From Lapidilactobacillus dextrinicus DSM 20335 (GTDB lineage: Bacteria > Bacillota > Bacilli > Lactobacillales > Lactobacillaceae), in NCBI RefSeq assembly GCF_001436095.1, contig NZ_AYYK01000002.1, positions 35,506 through 99,505 of the forward strand: a stretch of DNA of 64,000 bases, read 5' to 3'. The position numbers and the translations under genes are program-made. Shown here in pieces: positions 46,638 to 55,824 of this stretch (within the stretch, counting starts at the first letter, position 1; the number at the start of each line of letters is the position of its first letter). The notes beneath the pieces are model-generated. The model was not told the origin of the DNA, did not search any database, and saw only the letters and a list, made by a program, of their open reading frames with translations.

Positions 46638-48230
46638 ATGGGATTTTTTGATCGAGTAAAGAAAGCTTTTGGGGTTAAACCAAAAGAAGAAGAGACAAAA
46701 GAACAAGCGACACAAAACGCTGAAGAACCTCAGGGAGAGGAACAAACAACTGAATCGGCTGCTACTCCAGAAACAGATACAAACGAAGCAGCGACTGAGT
46801 CAGCTGCTGAAAGTACAGCAGAAACAACACTGGCTGAACCTGCTGCAGCTGAACCAGACGTAGTAGAGCCATCCACAGAAACAAACGAGACAGTCGAATC
46901 AGCTGTTGAACCTCAAGCCGAAGAAGCTCCATCAGCAGATTCTGATGAAAAAGAAAATGAACAACCAGAAGAAGCGGAGCAATCACCACTAACTTCACAA
47001 TCAGCAGCGACTGATTCACAGTCCGATTTAGAAGCAAATACTGAAACAGTATCAGCTGAAGAAACAACAACGCAAGAGGCTGAAGCAACCGTTCAACCAA
47101 CGACAGATACTAAACCTGCTGCAGCTGAACCAGTTGAGGAATCTGTTGAGATTGAACCTGAAGCTAAATCCGATGAATCTGAGCAAACACTTGAAGCACC
47201 AGCAGACGCTGTTACTCCAAGTGAAACTTCAATTGCAGAAGATACGACTGATGAAGAAGATGTAACCGCAGCACCGGAAACACCACAAGATTCAATTACA
47301 GAATATGATCAAGGCCTAGCAAAAAGTCGTCATGGTTTTGCGGCACGTTTGAACAAGTTCTTGGCTAACTTCCGATCAGTTGATGAAGATTTCTTCGAAG
47401 ATTTAGAAGAAATGTTAATCGAAGCCGATGTTGGTTTTGAAACGGCAATGGAAATTAGCAATCAATTACGTGATGAAGTTAAGTTACAAAATGCCAAAAC
47501 AAAGAAACAAATTGGTCAAGTGATTGTCGAAAAGATGGTCGATATTTATGGTGAAGCTGGTGAAAATGAAGACAATAGTTTACATTTCACCACTAATCCT
47601 AATGAACCAACAATTTTCTTATTCGTTGGTGTTAATGGCGCGGGTAAAACCACAACTATTGGTAAGTTAGCTACTAAATATCATAATGAAGGCAAAAAAG
47701 TGTTATTGGCAGCTGGAGATACTTTTAGAGCTGGTGCCATTGAACAATTAGCTGAGTGGGCACGACGCGCGCAAGTTGACGTGGTGACATCAAAGCCAGG
47801 CACTGACCCTGCTTCAGTAGTTTTTGATGCAGTTAAAAAAGCTAAAGCAGAGCAATACGATATTTTACTGGTTGATACAGCTGGTCGGTTACAAAACAAT
47901 GTCAACTTAATGAATGAGTTAGCTAAAATTAAACGTATTATTGTCCGTGAATTACCAGATGCACCTCAAGAAGTTCTATTAGTGTTAGATGCTTCAACTG
48001 GTCAAAATGCTTTGAATCAAGCTAAACAATTCAGTAAAACTACGGATGTAACAGGTTTGATTTTGACGAAACTTGATGGTAGTTCTAAAGGCGGTATTAT
48101 TATTGCCATTCGAAACGAATTACATTTGCCAGTTAAATTAGTTGGTTTAGGCGAAAAAGCGCAAGATTTACAAATTTTTGAAGCTGAAAAATATGTCTAC
48201 GGTTTGTTCAAAGATTTAATCGAAGACTAA
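46638..48230 (+). CDS. ftsY: Signal recognition particle receptor FtsY with long acidic N-terminus
   Basis: 530 residues. Residues 1-16 are basic; 17 to about 225 are low complexity, rich in Glu, Ala, Thr and Ser, with near-repeats such as two DNA copies of CCTGCTGCAGCTGAACCA; then the NG GTPase (226-530) with GVNGAGKTTTIGKLA, DTFRAGAIEQL, VDTAGR and LTKLDGSSKGG. It receives SRP-ribosome complexes at the membrane. AGGAGGT precedes the ATG. Confidence 0.96.
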   Translation: MGFFDRVKKAFGVKPKEEETKEQATQNAEEPQGEEQTTESAATPETDTNEAATESAAESTAETTLAEPAAAEPDVVEPSTETNETVESAVEPQAEEAPSADSDEKENEQPEEAEQSPLTSQSAATDSQSDLEANTETVSAEETTTQEAEATVQPTTDTKPAAAEPVEESVEIEPEAKSDESEQTLEAPADAVTPSETSIAEDTTDEEDVTAAPETPQDSITEYDQGLAKSRHGFAARLNKFLANFRSVDEDFFEDLEEMLIEADVGFETAMEISNQLRDEVKLQNAKTKKQIGQVIVEKMVDIYGEAGENEDNSLHFTTNPNEPTIFLFVGVNGAGKTTTIGKLATKYHNEGKKVLLAAGDTFRAGAIEQLAEWARRAQVDVVTSKPGTDPASVVFDAVKKAKAEQYDILLVDTAGRLQNNVNLMNELAKIKRIIVRELPDAPQEVLLVLDASTGQNALNQAKQFSKTTDVTGLILTKLDGSSKGGIIIAIRNELHLPVKLVGLGEKAQDLQIFEAEKYVYGLFKDLIED

Positions 48231-48251
48231 ATTGAAGTTGAGGTGACTAAA

Positions 48252-48596
48252 ATGTCGTTTGAACTCAATGAACGAATCAATATGCTGTATGAATTTTATG
48301 GCGAATTGTTGACGAAGAAGCAGGCCACCTATTTAGATCTTTATTATGGTGAAGATTATTCATTAGGTGAGATTGCGGAACAATTTGAGGTGAGTCGCCA
48401 AGCAGTATATGATAATATTAAGCGAACTGAAAAGATTCTGGTTCAGTATGAAGAGAAGTTGCAGCTAATCGCTCATTTTCAAGAAGAACTGACTTTAGTC
48501 AATCAATTAAGTGAGTTAGCAGCGCAAAAATATCCTGAAGATTCAGAATTGCAGCAATTGATTAAGAAATTCGAAAAAATGATTGATTCACAGTAA
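48252..48596 (+). CDS. YlxM family (UPF0122) helix-turn-helix protein
   Basis: 114 residues, sigma-4-like fold: [34 protein letters not shown]. Relatives bind Ffh/FtsY and may tune SRP. ATG 48252 follows GAGGTGA; GTG 48243 lies within it. Lies between ftsY and ffh as in most Firmicutes. Confidence 0.93.
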   Translation: MSFELNERINMLYEFYGELLTKKQATYLDLYYGEDYSLGEIAEQFEVSRQAVYDNIKRTEKILVQYEEKLQLIAHFQEELTLVNQLSELAAQKYPEDSELQQLIKKFEKMIDSQ

Positions 48597-48609
48597 GGAA
48601 GGTAAACTG

Positions 48610-50046
48610 ATGGCATTTGAAGGTTTAACAGAGCGTCTCCAAAATGCATTTAATGGCTTAAGAAAAAAAGGAAAGGTCACTGAAAGCGACGTTCGCGATG
48701 CAATGCGCGAAATTCGTCTGGCGTTATTAGAAGCCGACGTTAATTTCGATGTTGTAAAGAAGTTCGTTAAGACAGTTCGCGAAAAAGCAGTAGGTAGTGA
48801 AGTTTTAGATAGCTTGACTCCAGCTCAACAAATCGTCAAGATCGTTCATGATGAATTGGTTAATGTCATGGGCGATGCAGCTGTTCCACTAAATAAATCT
48901 GAACACATTCCAACGATTATCATGATGGTTGGTTTACAAGGTGCAGGTAAAACGACGACTGCTGGTAAATTAGCTAAGCGATTAATCCAAGACGAAAAAG
49001 CTCGACCATTAATGATTGCTGCCGATATTTATCGTCCTGCTGCCGTTGATCAGTTAGTTACTGTTGGTCAACAAGTCGGTGTGCCGGTCTTTGAAATGGG
49101 TACCGACCATGACCCGGTTGACATTGTGCGCCAAGGTTTAGCAGAAGCAGCGGCTAAAAAGAATGATTATGTCATCATTGATACCGCCGGTCGTTTGGAA
49201 ATTGACGAACAATTAATGCAAGAGTTATCGAACATTAAAGAACTGGCCCAACCAAATGAAATTCTCTTAGTGGTTGATGCCATGACTGGTCAAGTTGCGA
49301 CTCAAGTTGCCGAAGGTTTTAACGAACGCTTAGATATTACCGGCGTTGTTTTAACGAAGTTAGATGGTGACACTCGTGGTGGTGCGGCTCTATCAATCCG
49401 TTCAGTTACAGGTAAGCCAATTAAGTTTGTCGGTCAAGGTGAAAAGCTTGATGCAATTGATGTCTTCTATCCAGATCGAATGGCCGACCGGATTTTAGGC
49501 ATGGGCGACATGATGACCTTGATTGAGAAAGCTCAACAAGATTATGATGAGAAACAAGCCGAAGACATGGCGCGTAAAATCAAAGAAAATAGTTTTGATT
49601 TTAACGATTTTGTCGAGCAAATGGATCAAATTCAAAACATGGGACCAATTGAAGATATTATGAAGATGATCCCCGGGATGGCTAATAATCCCGCTTTGAA
49701 GAACGTTAAGATGGATCCTAAAGATATTGATCATATCAAAGCGATTGTTTATTCAATGACACCTAAAGAACGTGAAGATCCAGATTTATTAAATCCAAGC
49801 CGGCGGCGGCGCATTGCGGCTGGTTCTGGTCGTAGCGTCCAAGAAGTCAACCGTATGATTAAGCAATTCAAACAATCTCGCGATATGATGAATAAGATGT
49901 CTAAAGGCAACTTCAACGGCATGGAAAACATGTTTGGTAGTGGTATTCAAGGCCGCATGGGTAAGATGGCAATGAATTCTATGGTGCGTAAACAAAAGAA
50001 GAACAAGAAGAAACGTCTCAAAAACGCTAAACGTTTTAAGTCTTAA
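48610..50046 (+). CDS. ffh: Signal recognition particle protein Ffh
   Basis: 478 residues: NG GTPase (GLQGAGKTTTAGKLA, DIYRPAAVDQL, IDTAGR, TKLDGDTRGGAALS) and Met-rich M domain (about 300-478; IMKMIPGMA, RIAAGSGRSVQEVNRMIKQF) that binds SRP RNA and signal peptides; basic Lys-rich tail. ATG 48610 with AAGGAAGG before it. A 499-base non-coding stretch follows. Confidence 0.97.
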   Translation: MAFEGLTERLQNAFNGLRKKGKVTESDVRDAMREIRLALLEADVNFDVVKKFVKTVREKAVGSEVLDSLTPAQQIVKIVHDELVNVMGDAAVPLNKSEHIPTIIMMVGLQGAGKTTTAGKLAKRLIQDEKARPLMIAADIYRPAAVDQLVTVGQQVGVPVFEMGTDHDPVDIVRQGLAEAAAKKNDYVIIDTAGRLEIDEQLMQELSNIKELAQPNEILLVVDAMTGQVATQVAEGFNERLDITGVVLTKLDGDTRGGAALSIRSVTGKPIKFVGQGEKLDAIDVFYPDRMADRILGMGDMMTLIEKAQQDYDEKQAEDMARKIKENSFDFNDFVEQMDQIQNMGPIEDIMKMIPGMANNPALKNVKMDPKDIDHIKAIVYSMTPKEREDPDLLNPSRRRRIAAGSGRSVQEVNRMIKQFKQSRDMMNKMSKGNFNGMENMFGSGIQGRMGKMAMNSMVRKQKKNKKKRLKNAKRFKS

Positions 50047-50058
50047 TTTGTGCTTGTT

Positions 50059-50428
50059 CCTTCGTGTTTCCGCAAAGGTTGCGCATGGAACGTGGTGGAC
50101 GCTGCTTGAAGCCAATCGGAGATTGTCTTTAAGACAGGTCTTACTGTAAGCAATAAATTGCTAACAGTAATTTCACCACTGAAGGCAACTTTGCTCCAGC
50201 ACTGACAAGGGTGTGATTAAATCACTTCCAATTTTTAGAAGTAAAAAACTGTTGTTAAGTTGTTCTGAATCTCATTCGTCAGTGCCGAAGGGAAATCGCG
50301 GTCAGCCGCGGAATTCTTGTTAATGGTTTACCATTTACAAGAAAGTTTGTGCTTGAGACAAATGGTTTTTATTTGACTCAAAGCAAACTCGCAGCGTTCC
50401 ACCGGCGTATTTCCCAAAGGCACGAAGA
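50059..50428 (+). ncRNA. Candidate structured RNA between ffh and rpsP, family not recognised
   Basis: No gene fits this stretch, but it folds extensively. The ends pair: CTTCGTG (50060-50066) with CACGAAG (50421-50427), then a 16-bp helix 50090-50105 with 50391-50408 (GGTGGACGCTGC side with GCAGCGTTCCACC). Inside: TTACTGT/ACAGTAA arm (50141-50170), GCACTGAC (50199-50206) with GTCAGTGC (50278-50285), CGCGG-TCAG-CCGCG (50297-50310), an arm at 50314-50343 (TTCTTGT...ACAAGAA), and an arm 50345-50389 (AGTTTG...CAAACT). It lacks signatures of RNase P RNA, tmRNA, SRP RNA and 6S RNA. A G-U pair favours the rightward strand. No terminator or promoter of its own is clear. Confidence 0.6.
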
Positions 50429-50481
50429 AAAAACGTTAAATTCCCAAGATTCATTTTATTTCACCTGTAAAGAAAAAAGTC

Positions 50482-50510
50482 TTTACATTGAACAATGATG
50501 CTGGTATATT
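50482..50510 (+). promoter_or_regulatory. rpsP promoter
   Basis: TTTACA (50482-50487), 17 bases, TGG-TATATT (50505-50510, extended -10). A GTAAAGA/TCTTTAC dyad overlaps the -35. Confidence 0.75.
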
Positions 50511-50545
50511 ATTTATGTTAGTTATTTTTAGGAGGAAATTTATTC

Positions 50546-50821
50546 ATGGCTGTTAAAATCCGTATGCGCCGTATGGGCTCAAAACGTAAACCTTTCTATC
50601 GTCTCGTTGTTGCTGACTCACGTTCACCACGTGATGGCCGCTTCATCGAAGAAGTTGGTTACTACAACCCAATCAGCAACCCAGAACAATTAAAATTAAA
50701 CGAAGAAGTTATCTTAGACTGGTTACAAAAAGGTGCTCAACCATCCGACACCGTTCGTAACTTGCTTTCTTCACAAGGTATCATGAAGAAATATCACGAA
50801 TTACGTTTCGAAAAGAAGTAA
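50546..50821 (+). CDS. rpsP: 30S ribosomal protein S16
   Basis: 91 residues; [30 protein letters not shown] is the S16 signature. AGGAGGAAA precedes ATG 50546. Starts the rpsP-khpA-rimM-trmD-rplS cluster. Confidence 0.98.
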   Translation: MAVKIRMRRMGSKRKPFYRLVVADSRSPRDGRFIEEVGYYNPISNPEQLKLNEEVILDWLQKGAQPSDTVRNLLSSQGIMKKYHELRFEKK

Positions 50822-50828
50822 TTAGACG

Positions 50829-51077
50829 ATGAAATCAGCAGAAGTAAGTGAATTGATCAGCGCAATCGTATCGCCTTTGATTACAATGCCCGATGAATTG
50901 ACGATTGATACTGTTGAGGATGCTCGTTTTACAACTTATAATCTGTCGCTTAATCGTAAAGATATTGGTCGTGTTATCGGTAAGCAGGGGCGTGTTGCTC
51001 AAGCTATTCGAACATTGATCTATGGCATTCGATTGGACAATGGTAAACGTATTCGCTTGAATATTGTCGATAAATAA
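50829..51077 (+). CDS. khpA: KH domain RNA-binding protein KhpA (YlqC)
   Basis: 82 residues; KH motif GRVIGKQGRVAQAIRTLI. Partner of KhpB; the pair binds RNA and affects cell elongation in lactobacilli and streptococci. 7 bases after rpsP. Confidence 0.93.
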   Translation: MKSAEVSELISAIVSPLITMPDELTIDTVEDARFTTYNLSLNRKDIGRVIGKQGRVAQAIRTLIYGIRLDNGKRIRLNIVDK

Positions 51078-51089
51078 GTATGGGAGAAT

Positions 51090-51127
51090 AGGATCTGGGA
51101 TATTTGTCCCTGGTCCTTTTCTTTTAT
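51090..51127 (+). terminator. Hairpin between khpA and rimM
   Basis: AGGATCTGGGA (51090-51100) with TCCCTGGTCCT (51107-51117), then TTTTCTTTTATTTT. Confidence 0.7.
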
Positions 51128-51151
51128 TTTAAATCATAAGTGAGGATGAAC

Positions 51152-51667
51152 ATGGCTAATTATTATGACGTGGGCACAATTGTCAGCACACATGCACTTA
51201 AAGGTGAAGTTAAAGTTTTTGCAACAACGGACTTTCCTAAGGAACGTTTTCAAAAGGGTACCCAACTCTTTTTAAAGCAAAATCAACAATGGTTACCTTT
51301 GACAATTAGTTCTGTTCGTCAACACAAGGGAATGTATTTGCTGTCATTCGTTGATTATCAGGATATTAATTTAGTAGAACCATTTTTGAAACAAAAATTA
51401 TATGTTAGTGAAGAAGATCAGCATGATCTAGATGATGGTGAGTATTACTACCATGATATTGTTGGCATGACGATTATTGATCAAGATAGTGGCCAGGAAA
51501 TTGGCAAGGTCAAAGAAATCTTAGCACCTGGTGCCAATGATGTATGGATAATTGGTCGTCCAGGGCAAAAAGATTTATTATTGCCATTTTTAAAATCAGT
51601 CGTCTTAAAAATTGATGTTCCTGCCAAAAAAGCTTATGTCGAAGTACCCGAAGGATTGGATGATTAA
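51152..51667 (+). CDS. rimM: Ribosome maturation factor RimM
   Basis: 171 residues: YDVGTIVSTHALKGEVKVFATTDF at the N-terminus and the PRC-barrel domain (DLLLPFLKSVVLKID). Assists 30S head assembly through S19. ATG 51152 is 6 bases after GAGG; earlier GTG and ATG overlap that site. Abuts trmD. Confidence 0.94.
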   Translation: MANYYDVGTIVSTHALKGEVKVFATTDFPKERFQKGTQLFLKQNQQWLPLTISSVRQHKGMYLLSFVDYQDINLVEPFLKQKLYVSEEDQHDLDDGEYYYHDIVGMTIIDQDSGQEIGKVKEILAPGANDVWIIGRPGQKDLLLPFLKSVVLKIDVPAKKAYVEVPEGLDD

Positions 51668-52417
51668 ATGCAGATTGATATTTTAAGTTTATTTCCAGAA
51701 ATGTTTACTGCGTTGGATTATTCGTTAATTGGCAAAGCCCAAGAAAAAGACTTGCTTAAAATTGATGTCACCAATTTCCGTGACTTCACTAAAAATAAAC
51801 ACCATAGTGTCGATGACACGCCTTATGGTGGCGGTGCCGGCATGTTATTGCAAGTTCAGCCAATTGCAGATGCTTTAGCTCATGTTAATGCAGAACACGG
51901 TCAAGCTGATCGCGTTATTATTCTTGATCCAGCCGGCCGCAAATTTGATCATCAATATGCAGTTGAATTGGCTCAAAGTCAACATCTAACTTTTATTTGT
52001 GGTCATTATGAAGGTTTTGACCAGCGGGTTTACTCAATGGCGACTGATCAGATTTCTTTAGGTGATTATGTCTTAACAGGTGGCGAATTACCAGCAATGG
52101 TCATGATTGATGCCATTGCTCGTCAAATACCAGGTGTTTTAGGCAGTCAAGAATCAGCAGCGACTGATTCTTTTGCACAAGGTTTATTAGAATATCCGCA
52201 GTATACGCGTCCCGCTGATTATCATGGTGAAAAGGTACCGGAAGTGTTAACCAATGGTAATCATCAATTAATTGCGCAGTGGCGTTTAAAAGCAGCCGTT
52301 TGGAAAACATTACAAAAGCGGCCCGATTTATTAGCCGAGATTGACGATCCTGAAATTAATCGCTTGGTTCGTCAATTGAAAGCACGTGATGACTTGTCAG
52401 ACTTTACTGACTTGTGA
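51668..52417 (+). CDS. trmD: tRNA (guanine-37-N1)-methyltransferase
   Basis: 249 residues, SPOUT knot: [38 protein letters not shown] and [16 protein letters not shown]. Methylates G37 to prevent frameshifts. Starts directly after the rimM stop. Confidence 0.97.
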   Translation: MQIDILSLFPEMFTALDYSLIGKAQEKDLLKIDVTNFRDFTKNKHHSVDDTPYGGGAGMLLQVQPIADALAHVNAEHGQADRVIILDPAGRKFDHQYAVELAQSQHLTFICGHYEGFDQRVYSMATDQISLGDYVLTGGELPAMVMIDAIARQIPGVLGSQESAATDSFAQGLLEYPQYTRPADYHGEKVPEVLTNGNHQLIAQWRLKAAVWKTLQKRPDLLAEIDDPEINRLVRQLKARDDLSDFTDL

Positions 52418-52423
52418 TAGAAT
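52394..52423 (+). promoter_or_regulatory. rplS promoter inside the trmD end
   Basis: TTGTCA (52394-52399), 18 bases, TGA-TAGAAT (52418-52423, extended -10). Confidence 0.7.
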
Positions 52424-52429
52424 AAGAAC

Positions 52430-52500
52430 TCGTGGTAGTGACCACATAACAACGGTATTCCGCTGTGTTTTACATAAGGGAACATATGAATATCTGTGAA
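52430..52500 (+). ncRNA. L19 ribosomal protein leader
   Basis: Between promoter and rplS: hairpin GTGGT-AGTG-ACCAC (52432-52445) and ACAACGG...CCGCTGT pairing, the arrangement of the Firmicutes L19 leader. Bounds approximate. Confidence 0.75.
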
Positions 52501-52513
52501 AGGGAGAAAACAA

Positions 52514-52861
52514 ATGAATCCATTGATTTCAGAAATTACTAAGTCACAATTACGCACAGATCTTCCAGATTTCCGTGCTGGTGACACAGTCAAAGTTCAT
52601 GCCCGTATCGTCGAAGGTACTCGCGAACGTATCCAGATTTTTGAAGGTGTTGTTATCAAACGCCGTGGTGTTGGCATTAGCCAAACTTATACTGTTCGTA
52701 AGATCAGTAATGGTGTTGGTGTGGAACGTACATTCCCATTACACTCACCACGTGTTGCTAAACTTGAAGTAACTCGTCACGGTCGTGTTCGTCGTGCTAA
52801 GTTGTACTACTTACGTGCATTACGTGGTAAGGCAGCTCGTATCAAAGAACGCCAACGTTAA
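52514..52861 (+). CDS. rplS: 50S ribosomal protein L19
   Basis: 115 residues: [31 protein letters not shown] and SPRVAKLEV ... [17 protein letters not shown] supports ATG 52514; a start 18 bases earlier would lie before it. Confidence 0.98.
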   Translation: MNPLISEITKSQLRTDLPDFRAGDTVKVHARIVEGTRERIQIFEGVVIKRRGVGISQTYTVRKISNGVGVERTFPLHSPRVAKLEVTRHGRVRRAKLYYLRALRGKAARIKERQR

Positions 52862-52876
52862 TATCACTTGTTACGC

Positions 52877-52914
52877 AAAAAAGTATTGGACTTTATTAAG
52901 TTCAATGCTTTTTT
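52877..52914 (+). terminator. rplS terminator
   Basis: AAAAAAGTATTGGACTT with AAGTTCAATGCTTTTTT, loop TATT. Confidence 0.85.
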
Positions 52915-52942
52915 GTTTGCTCAAAATAATTTTGAGGACAAA

Positions 52943-52987
52943 GTAGTTGTGACTTGAATAGCTTTAAATTACAATTTAAACAACTAC
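52943..52987. promoter_or_regulatory. Promoter with nested palindromes before the hydrolase gene
   Basis: TTGTGA (52947-52952), 17 bases, TACAAT (52970-52975). The -10 lies at the centre of a perfect repeat TTTAAATT-AC-AATTTAAA (52963-52980), itself flanked by GTAGTTG (52943-52949) and CAACTAC (52981-52987). Confidence 0.6.
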
Positions 52988-53030
52988 CGTTCAGTGAAAA
53001 CAGGTAGGATTAATTGGGGGGAACCAAGCA

Positions 53031-53969
53031 ATGAAGAAACTATTAGTGACATTAGGAATTGTTGTAGCTGCAGGGTTAGCGATTGAATTAGTAGTGGGGA
53101 ATTATTTCTATGACTATGCAGTTAGTAATAGTCCGAAATCTTTCATCGCTAAAGCTGAATCATTAAAAGCAAGAGATCCAAATTATTCAGATTTAAATTG
53201 GTTTAAAAATAAAGTCCACAAAGAAACTTGGTCACAAGAATCAACAGATCATTTGGCGTTGAAGGCTGATTATATTAATAATCATGCTAAGAAAACAGTT
53301 ATTATCGCTCATGGCTATATGGGTAGCCGTCAAGATATGGGCTTATATGCTAGTTTGTTCTATAAATTAGGTTACAACGTCCTTTTACCTGATGCTCGTG
53401 GTCATGGACAAAGTGAAGGTAATTATGTTGGCTATGGTTGGCCAGAAAGAAAAGATTATCAACTTTGGATTAAACAAGTGCTTCAGAAAAATGGTGCCGA
53501 TTCAGAAATTGTTTTATTTGGCGTCAGTATGGGGGCGGCAACTGTCATGATGACTTCTGGCGAGCAATTACCGCAACAAGTTAAAGCGGTTATTGAAGAT
53601 TGTGGTTACACAACGGCTAAGGCCGAGTTAACTTACCAACAACATCAAATGTTTCCTAAAGTGCCAACTGTCGCTGCAATTCCTGTGACTAGTCTAGTAA
53701 CAAAAGCTCGGGCCGGTTATTTTCTTGGTCAAGCCGATGCGCTGCAAGCATTAAAGAAATCACATTTACCAACATTATTCATTCATGGCACCAAAGATGA
53801 CTTTGTACCTACCGCAATGGTGAAACAATTATATGCCGCTCATCGTGGCAATAATGCAAAAGACCGACTCTTTTTAGTTAAGGGTGCTGCTCACGCCAAA
53901 GCCATTACAACTGATAAAAGTGGTTATTATCAAACGGTTACTGAATTTTTGAAGTCAGTTGACTTATAA
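53031..53969 (+). CDS. Alpha/beta hydrolase with N-terminal membrane anchor
   Basis: 312 residues. Helix at 5-25 acts as anchor or uncleaved signal, so the enzyme is probably outside the cell. Nucleophile in GVSMGAA, oxyanion region AHGYMGSRQDMG, acid in HGTKDDFV, and His in GAAHAKA. It resembles the YqkD-like cell-surface hydrolases of lactobacilli; substrate unknown. A strong GGGGGGA site precedes ATG 53031. Confidence 0.9.
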   Translation: MKKLLVTLGIVVAAGLAIELVVGNYFYDYAVSNSPKSFIAKAESLKARDPNYSDLNWFKNKVHKETWSQESTDHLALKADYINNHAKKTVIIAHGYMGSRQDMGLYASLFYKLGYNVLLPDARGHGQSEGNYVGYGWPERKDYQLWIKQVLQKNGADSEIVLFGVSMGAATVMMTSGEQLPQQVKAVIEDCGYTTAKAELTYQQHQMFPKVPTVAAIPVTSLVTKARAGYFLGQADALQALKKSHLPTLFIHGTKDDFVPTAMVKQLYAAHRGNNAKDRLFLVKGAAHAKAITTDKSGYYQTVTEFLKSVDL

Positions 53970-54090
53970 AATCGACGCTAATGATAAGAAATTTTTTAAG
54001 CAAACGATTAAACAATTCGGCTTTTATAAGGTGTATTCAGTCATAACATGGTAAAATGAGAGTTATCTTAAGAGAAAGAGGGAATTTAGA

Positions 54091-54687
54091 ATGATTATTG
54101 CACTTATTATTATCGTAGTCTTAGTTCTATTAATTGCCGGTCTATACAATGGCTTAGTTAAAGCGCGTAACTTAACTGAAGAAGCTGAAAGTCAGATCGG
54201 GGTTCAATTAAAGCGTCGTGCTGATTTAATTCCTAACTTGGTTAATACTGTTAAAGGTTATGCTAAGCATGAACATGATACTTTAATGGATGCCATCGCC
54301 GCTCGCGGTGTGGCTAACGGCCAAGCTAATCCATTAGCTGACTTGGAAAAGCAAGCTAGTGTCATGGGGGATGAGAATCAAACCATTGCTGCTCGTGCTC
54401 AAGCTGATGCTCAAGCTAGTTCTGTTTTGGGTCACTTATTTGCTGTTTCTGAAAGTTATCCTGATTTAAAAGCTTCACAAAATTTCAGTCAACTTCAAGA
54501 AGAATTAACCAGTACAGAAAATCGCGTTGCTGCTTCACGGACTAACTATAATCGTACGATTCGTGATTACAACAATAAGGTTGAAGTTTTCCCAACTAAT
54601 ATTTTTGCTGGCATGTTCCACTTTACTAAGAAAGAACAATTACCAGTTGAAGAAGCAACAAAAACAGCACCCGAAGTTAAGTTTTAG
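54091..54687 (+). CDS. LemA family membrane protein
   Basis: 198 residues: one N-terminal membrane helix (2-22), then helical domain with NGLVKARNLTEEAESQIGVQLKRRADLIPNLVNTVKGY, the LemA signature. Function unknown; almost always beside htpX, here 44 bases before it. Extended -10 TGG-TAAAAT lies at 54049-54057. Confidence 0.94.
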   Translation: MIIALIIIVVLVLLIAGLYNGLVKARNLTEEAESQIGVQLKRRADLIPNLVNTVKGYAKHEHDTLMDAIAARGVANGQANPLADLEKQASVMGDENQTIAARAQADAQASSVLGHLFAVSESYPDLKASQNFSQLQEELTSTENRVAASRTNYNRTIRDYNNKVEVFPTNIFAGMFHFTKKEQLPVEEATKTAPEVKF

Positions 54688-54731
54688 TAAGGGATTTAGA
54701 AATACTAAACGACAGAAGGTGAGTTAGTTCA

Positions 54732-55757
54732 ATGCATAATCATTTAGATACACTTGAGGCACAGGTCCAAGCTAATAAAAAACGTTCGATTTGGGCAATT
54801 ATTGCCTTTTTTGGGATGATTAATGTTATTTTTGTCATCTTAGTATTGGTTTTTGGTAATTTTCAAGATTCTAATAATCCTTATCAGCCGTTGTTGTGGT
54901 TGGGAATTTTAGAAGTGATTTTGGGGCTTTATATTGCAATTCAATATTGGCAAAATGGGCAAAATATTTTGCGTATGAATAAAGGCGCAGAAATTGGTGA
55001 AGATATAGCTAATCCAGATTACAAAAAGGTCTATAACATTGTAACTGAAATGAGTTTAGCAGCTGGGTTACCAATGCCTAAAGTTTATATTGTCCCTGAT
55101 CCTTCACCTAATGCTTTTGCCACTGGCATGAGCCCAGAGAAGGCAAGTGTTGCGGTAACGCAAGGGCTAATCGACCTGATGGACCGGGAAGAATTAGAAG
55201 GTGTTATTGGCCATGAAATGAGCCATATTAAGAATTATGATATTCGAATCAGTACCTTATCGATTGCCTTAGTTGGTTTCATTACAATTTTGGGCTACGG
55301 TTTATTGCGCGTTGGTCAAAGCATGATGTATGCTTTTGGCGGTCGGCGTAGTAGTGATAGCGATCGAGATTCTAATTATACGCAATTAATTGGGATTGCA
55401 ATGATGGCAATTGGCGGCTTAATTATTGTCTTAGGTATTCCCTTAAGTTATTTGTTGGAAAAGTTTGTTTCCAGAAAACGTGAAGCACTGGCTGATGTTT
55501 CTGGTGCTGAGTTGACTGGTAATCCGATGGGTTTAATTAAGGCTTTTAAAAAGTTAGAAGGACCAGTACCTAATGCAAAGGTCTTATCGCCAAATACGTC
55601 ACAACTTATGTTAGTTGAACCGCTTTTTGGCAAAGAAGGGAAACGTTCTTGGTGGGCAAGAATGATGGATGATCATCCACCACTAGATGAACGCATCAAG
55701 AATTTAGAATTAGTGCTCGGCGAACAAGGCGGTACTGATGAATACGATTTAAACTAA
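54732..55757 (+). CDS. htpX: Zinc metalloprotease HtpX
   Basis: 341 residues, M48 family: two membrane helices near the start, zinc motif HEMSH (161-165), two more helices, and the third ligand in ALADVSGAELTG. It degrades damaged membrane proteins. About 40 residues longer than usual, mostly in the N-terminal membrane part. AAGGTGAG precedes ATG 54732. Confidence 0.94.
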   Translation: MHNHLDTLEAQVQANKKRSIWAIIAFFGMINVIFVILVLVFGNFQDSNNPYQPLLWLGILEVILGLYIAIQYWQNGQNILRMNKGAEIGEDIANPDYKKVYNIVTEMSLAAGLPMPKVYIVPDPSPNAFATGMSPEKASVAVTQGLIDLMDREELEGVIGHEMSHIKNYDIRISTLSIALVGFITILGYGLLRVGQSMMYAFGGRRSSDSDRDSNYTQLIGIAMMAIGGLIIVLGIPLSYLLEKFVSRKREALADVSGAELTGNPMGLIKAFKKLEGPVPNAKVLSPNTSQLMLVEPLFGKEGKRSWWARMMDDHPPLDERIKNLELVLGEQGGTDEYDLN

Positions 55758-55806
55758 AAAGATCCTGAAACAATTTGGTTAAAACCAATTGCTTCAGGAT
55801 TTTTTA
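55756..55806. terminator. Bidirectional terminator htpX/lexA
   Basis: ATCCTGAA (55762-55769) with TTCAGGAT (55793-55800) plus inner AATTTGGTT/AACCAATT pairing; A-run and T-run on the two sides. Confidence 0.8.
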
Positions 55807-55824
55807 GATGATTGTAGGTGTTAA

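Noticed and set aside
46762..47100. Leftward Leu-rich open frame of 112 residues
   Set aside because: It is the complement of the Glu/Ala/Thr-rich repeats of ftsY, a composition effect.
49789..50115. Leftward 108-residue open frame over the ffh end
   Set aside because: Antisense to the Met-rich M domain, no ribosome site, not like a known protein.
50059..50428. RNase P RNA, tmRNA, SRP RNA or T-box leader as identity of the ffh-rpsP element
   Set aside because: No GAGGAAAGTCC block, no tRNA-like end with TTCGA arm, no GGAAGGAAGC SRP loop; GGTGGAACGC on the complement only loosely recalls the T-box motif and no synthetase gene follows.
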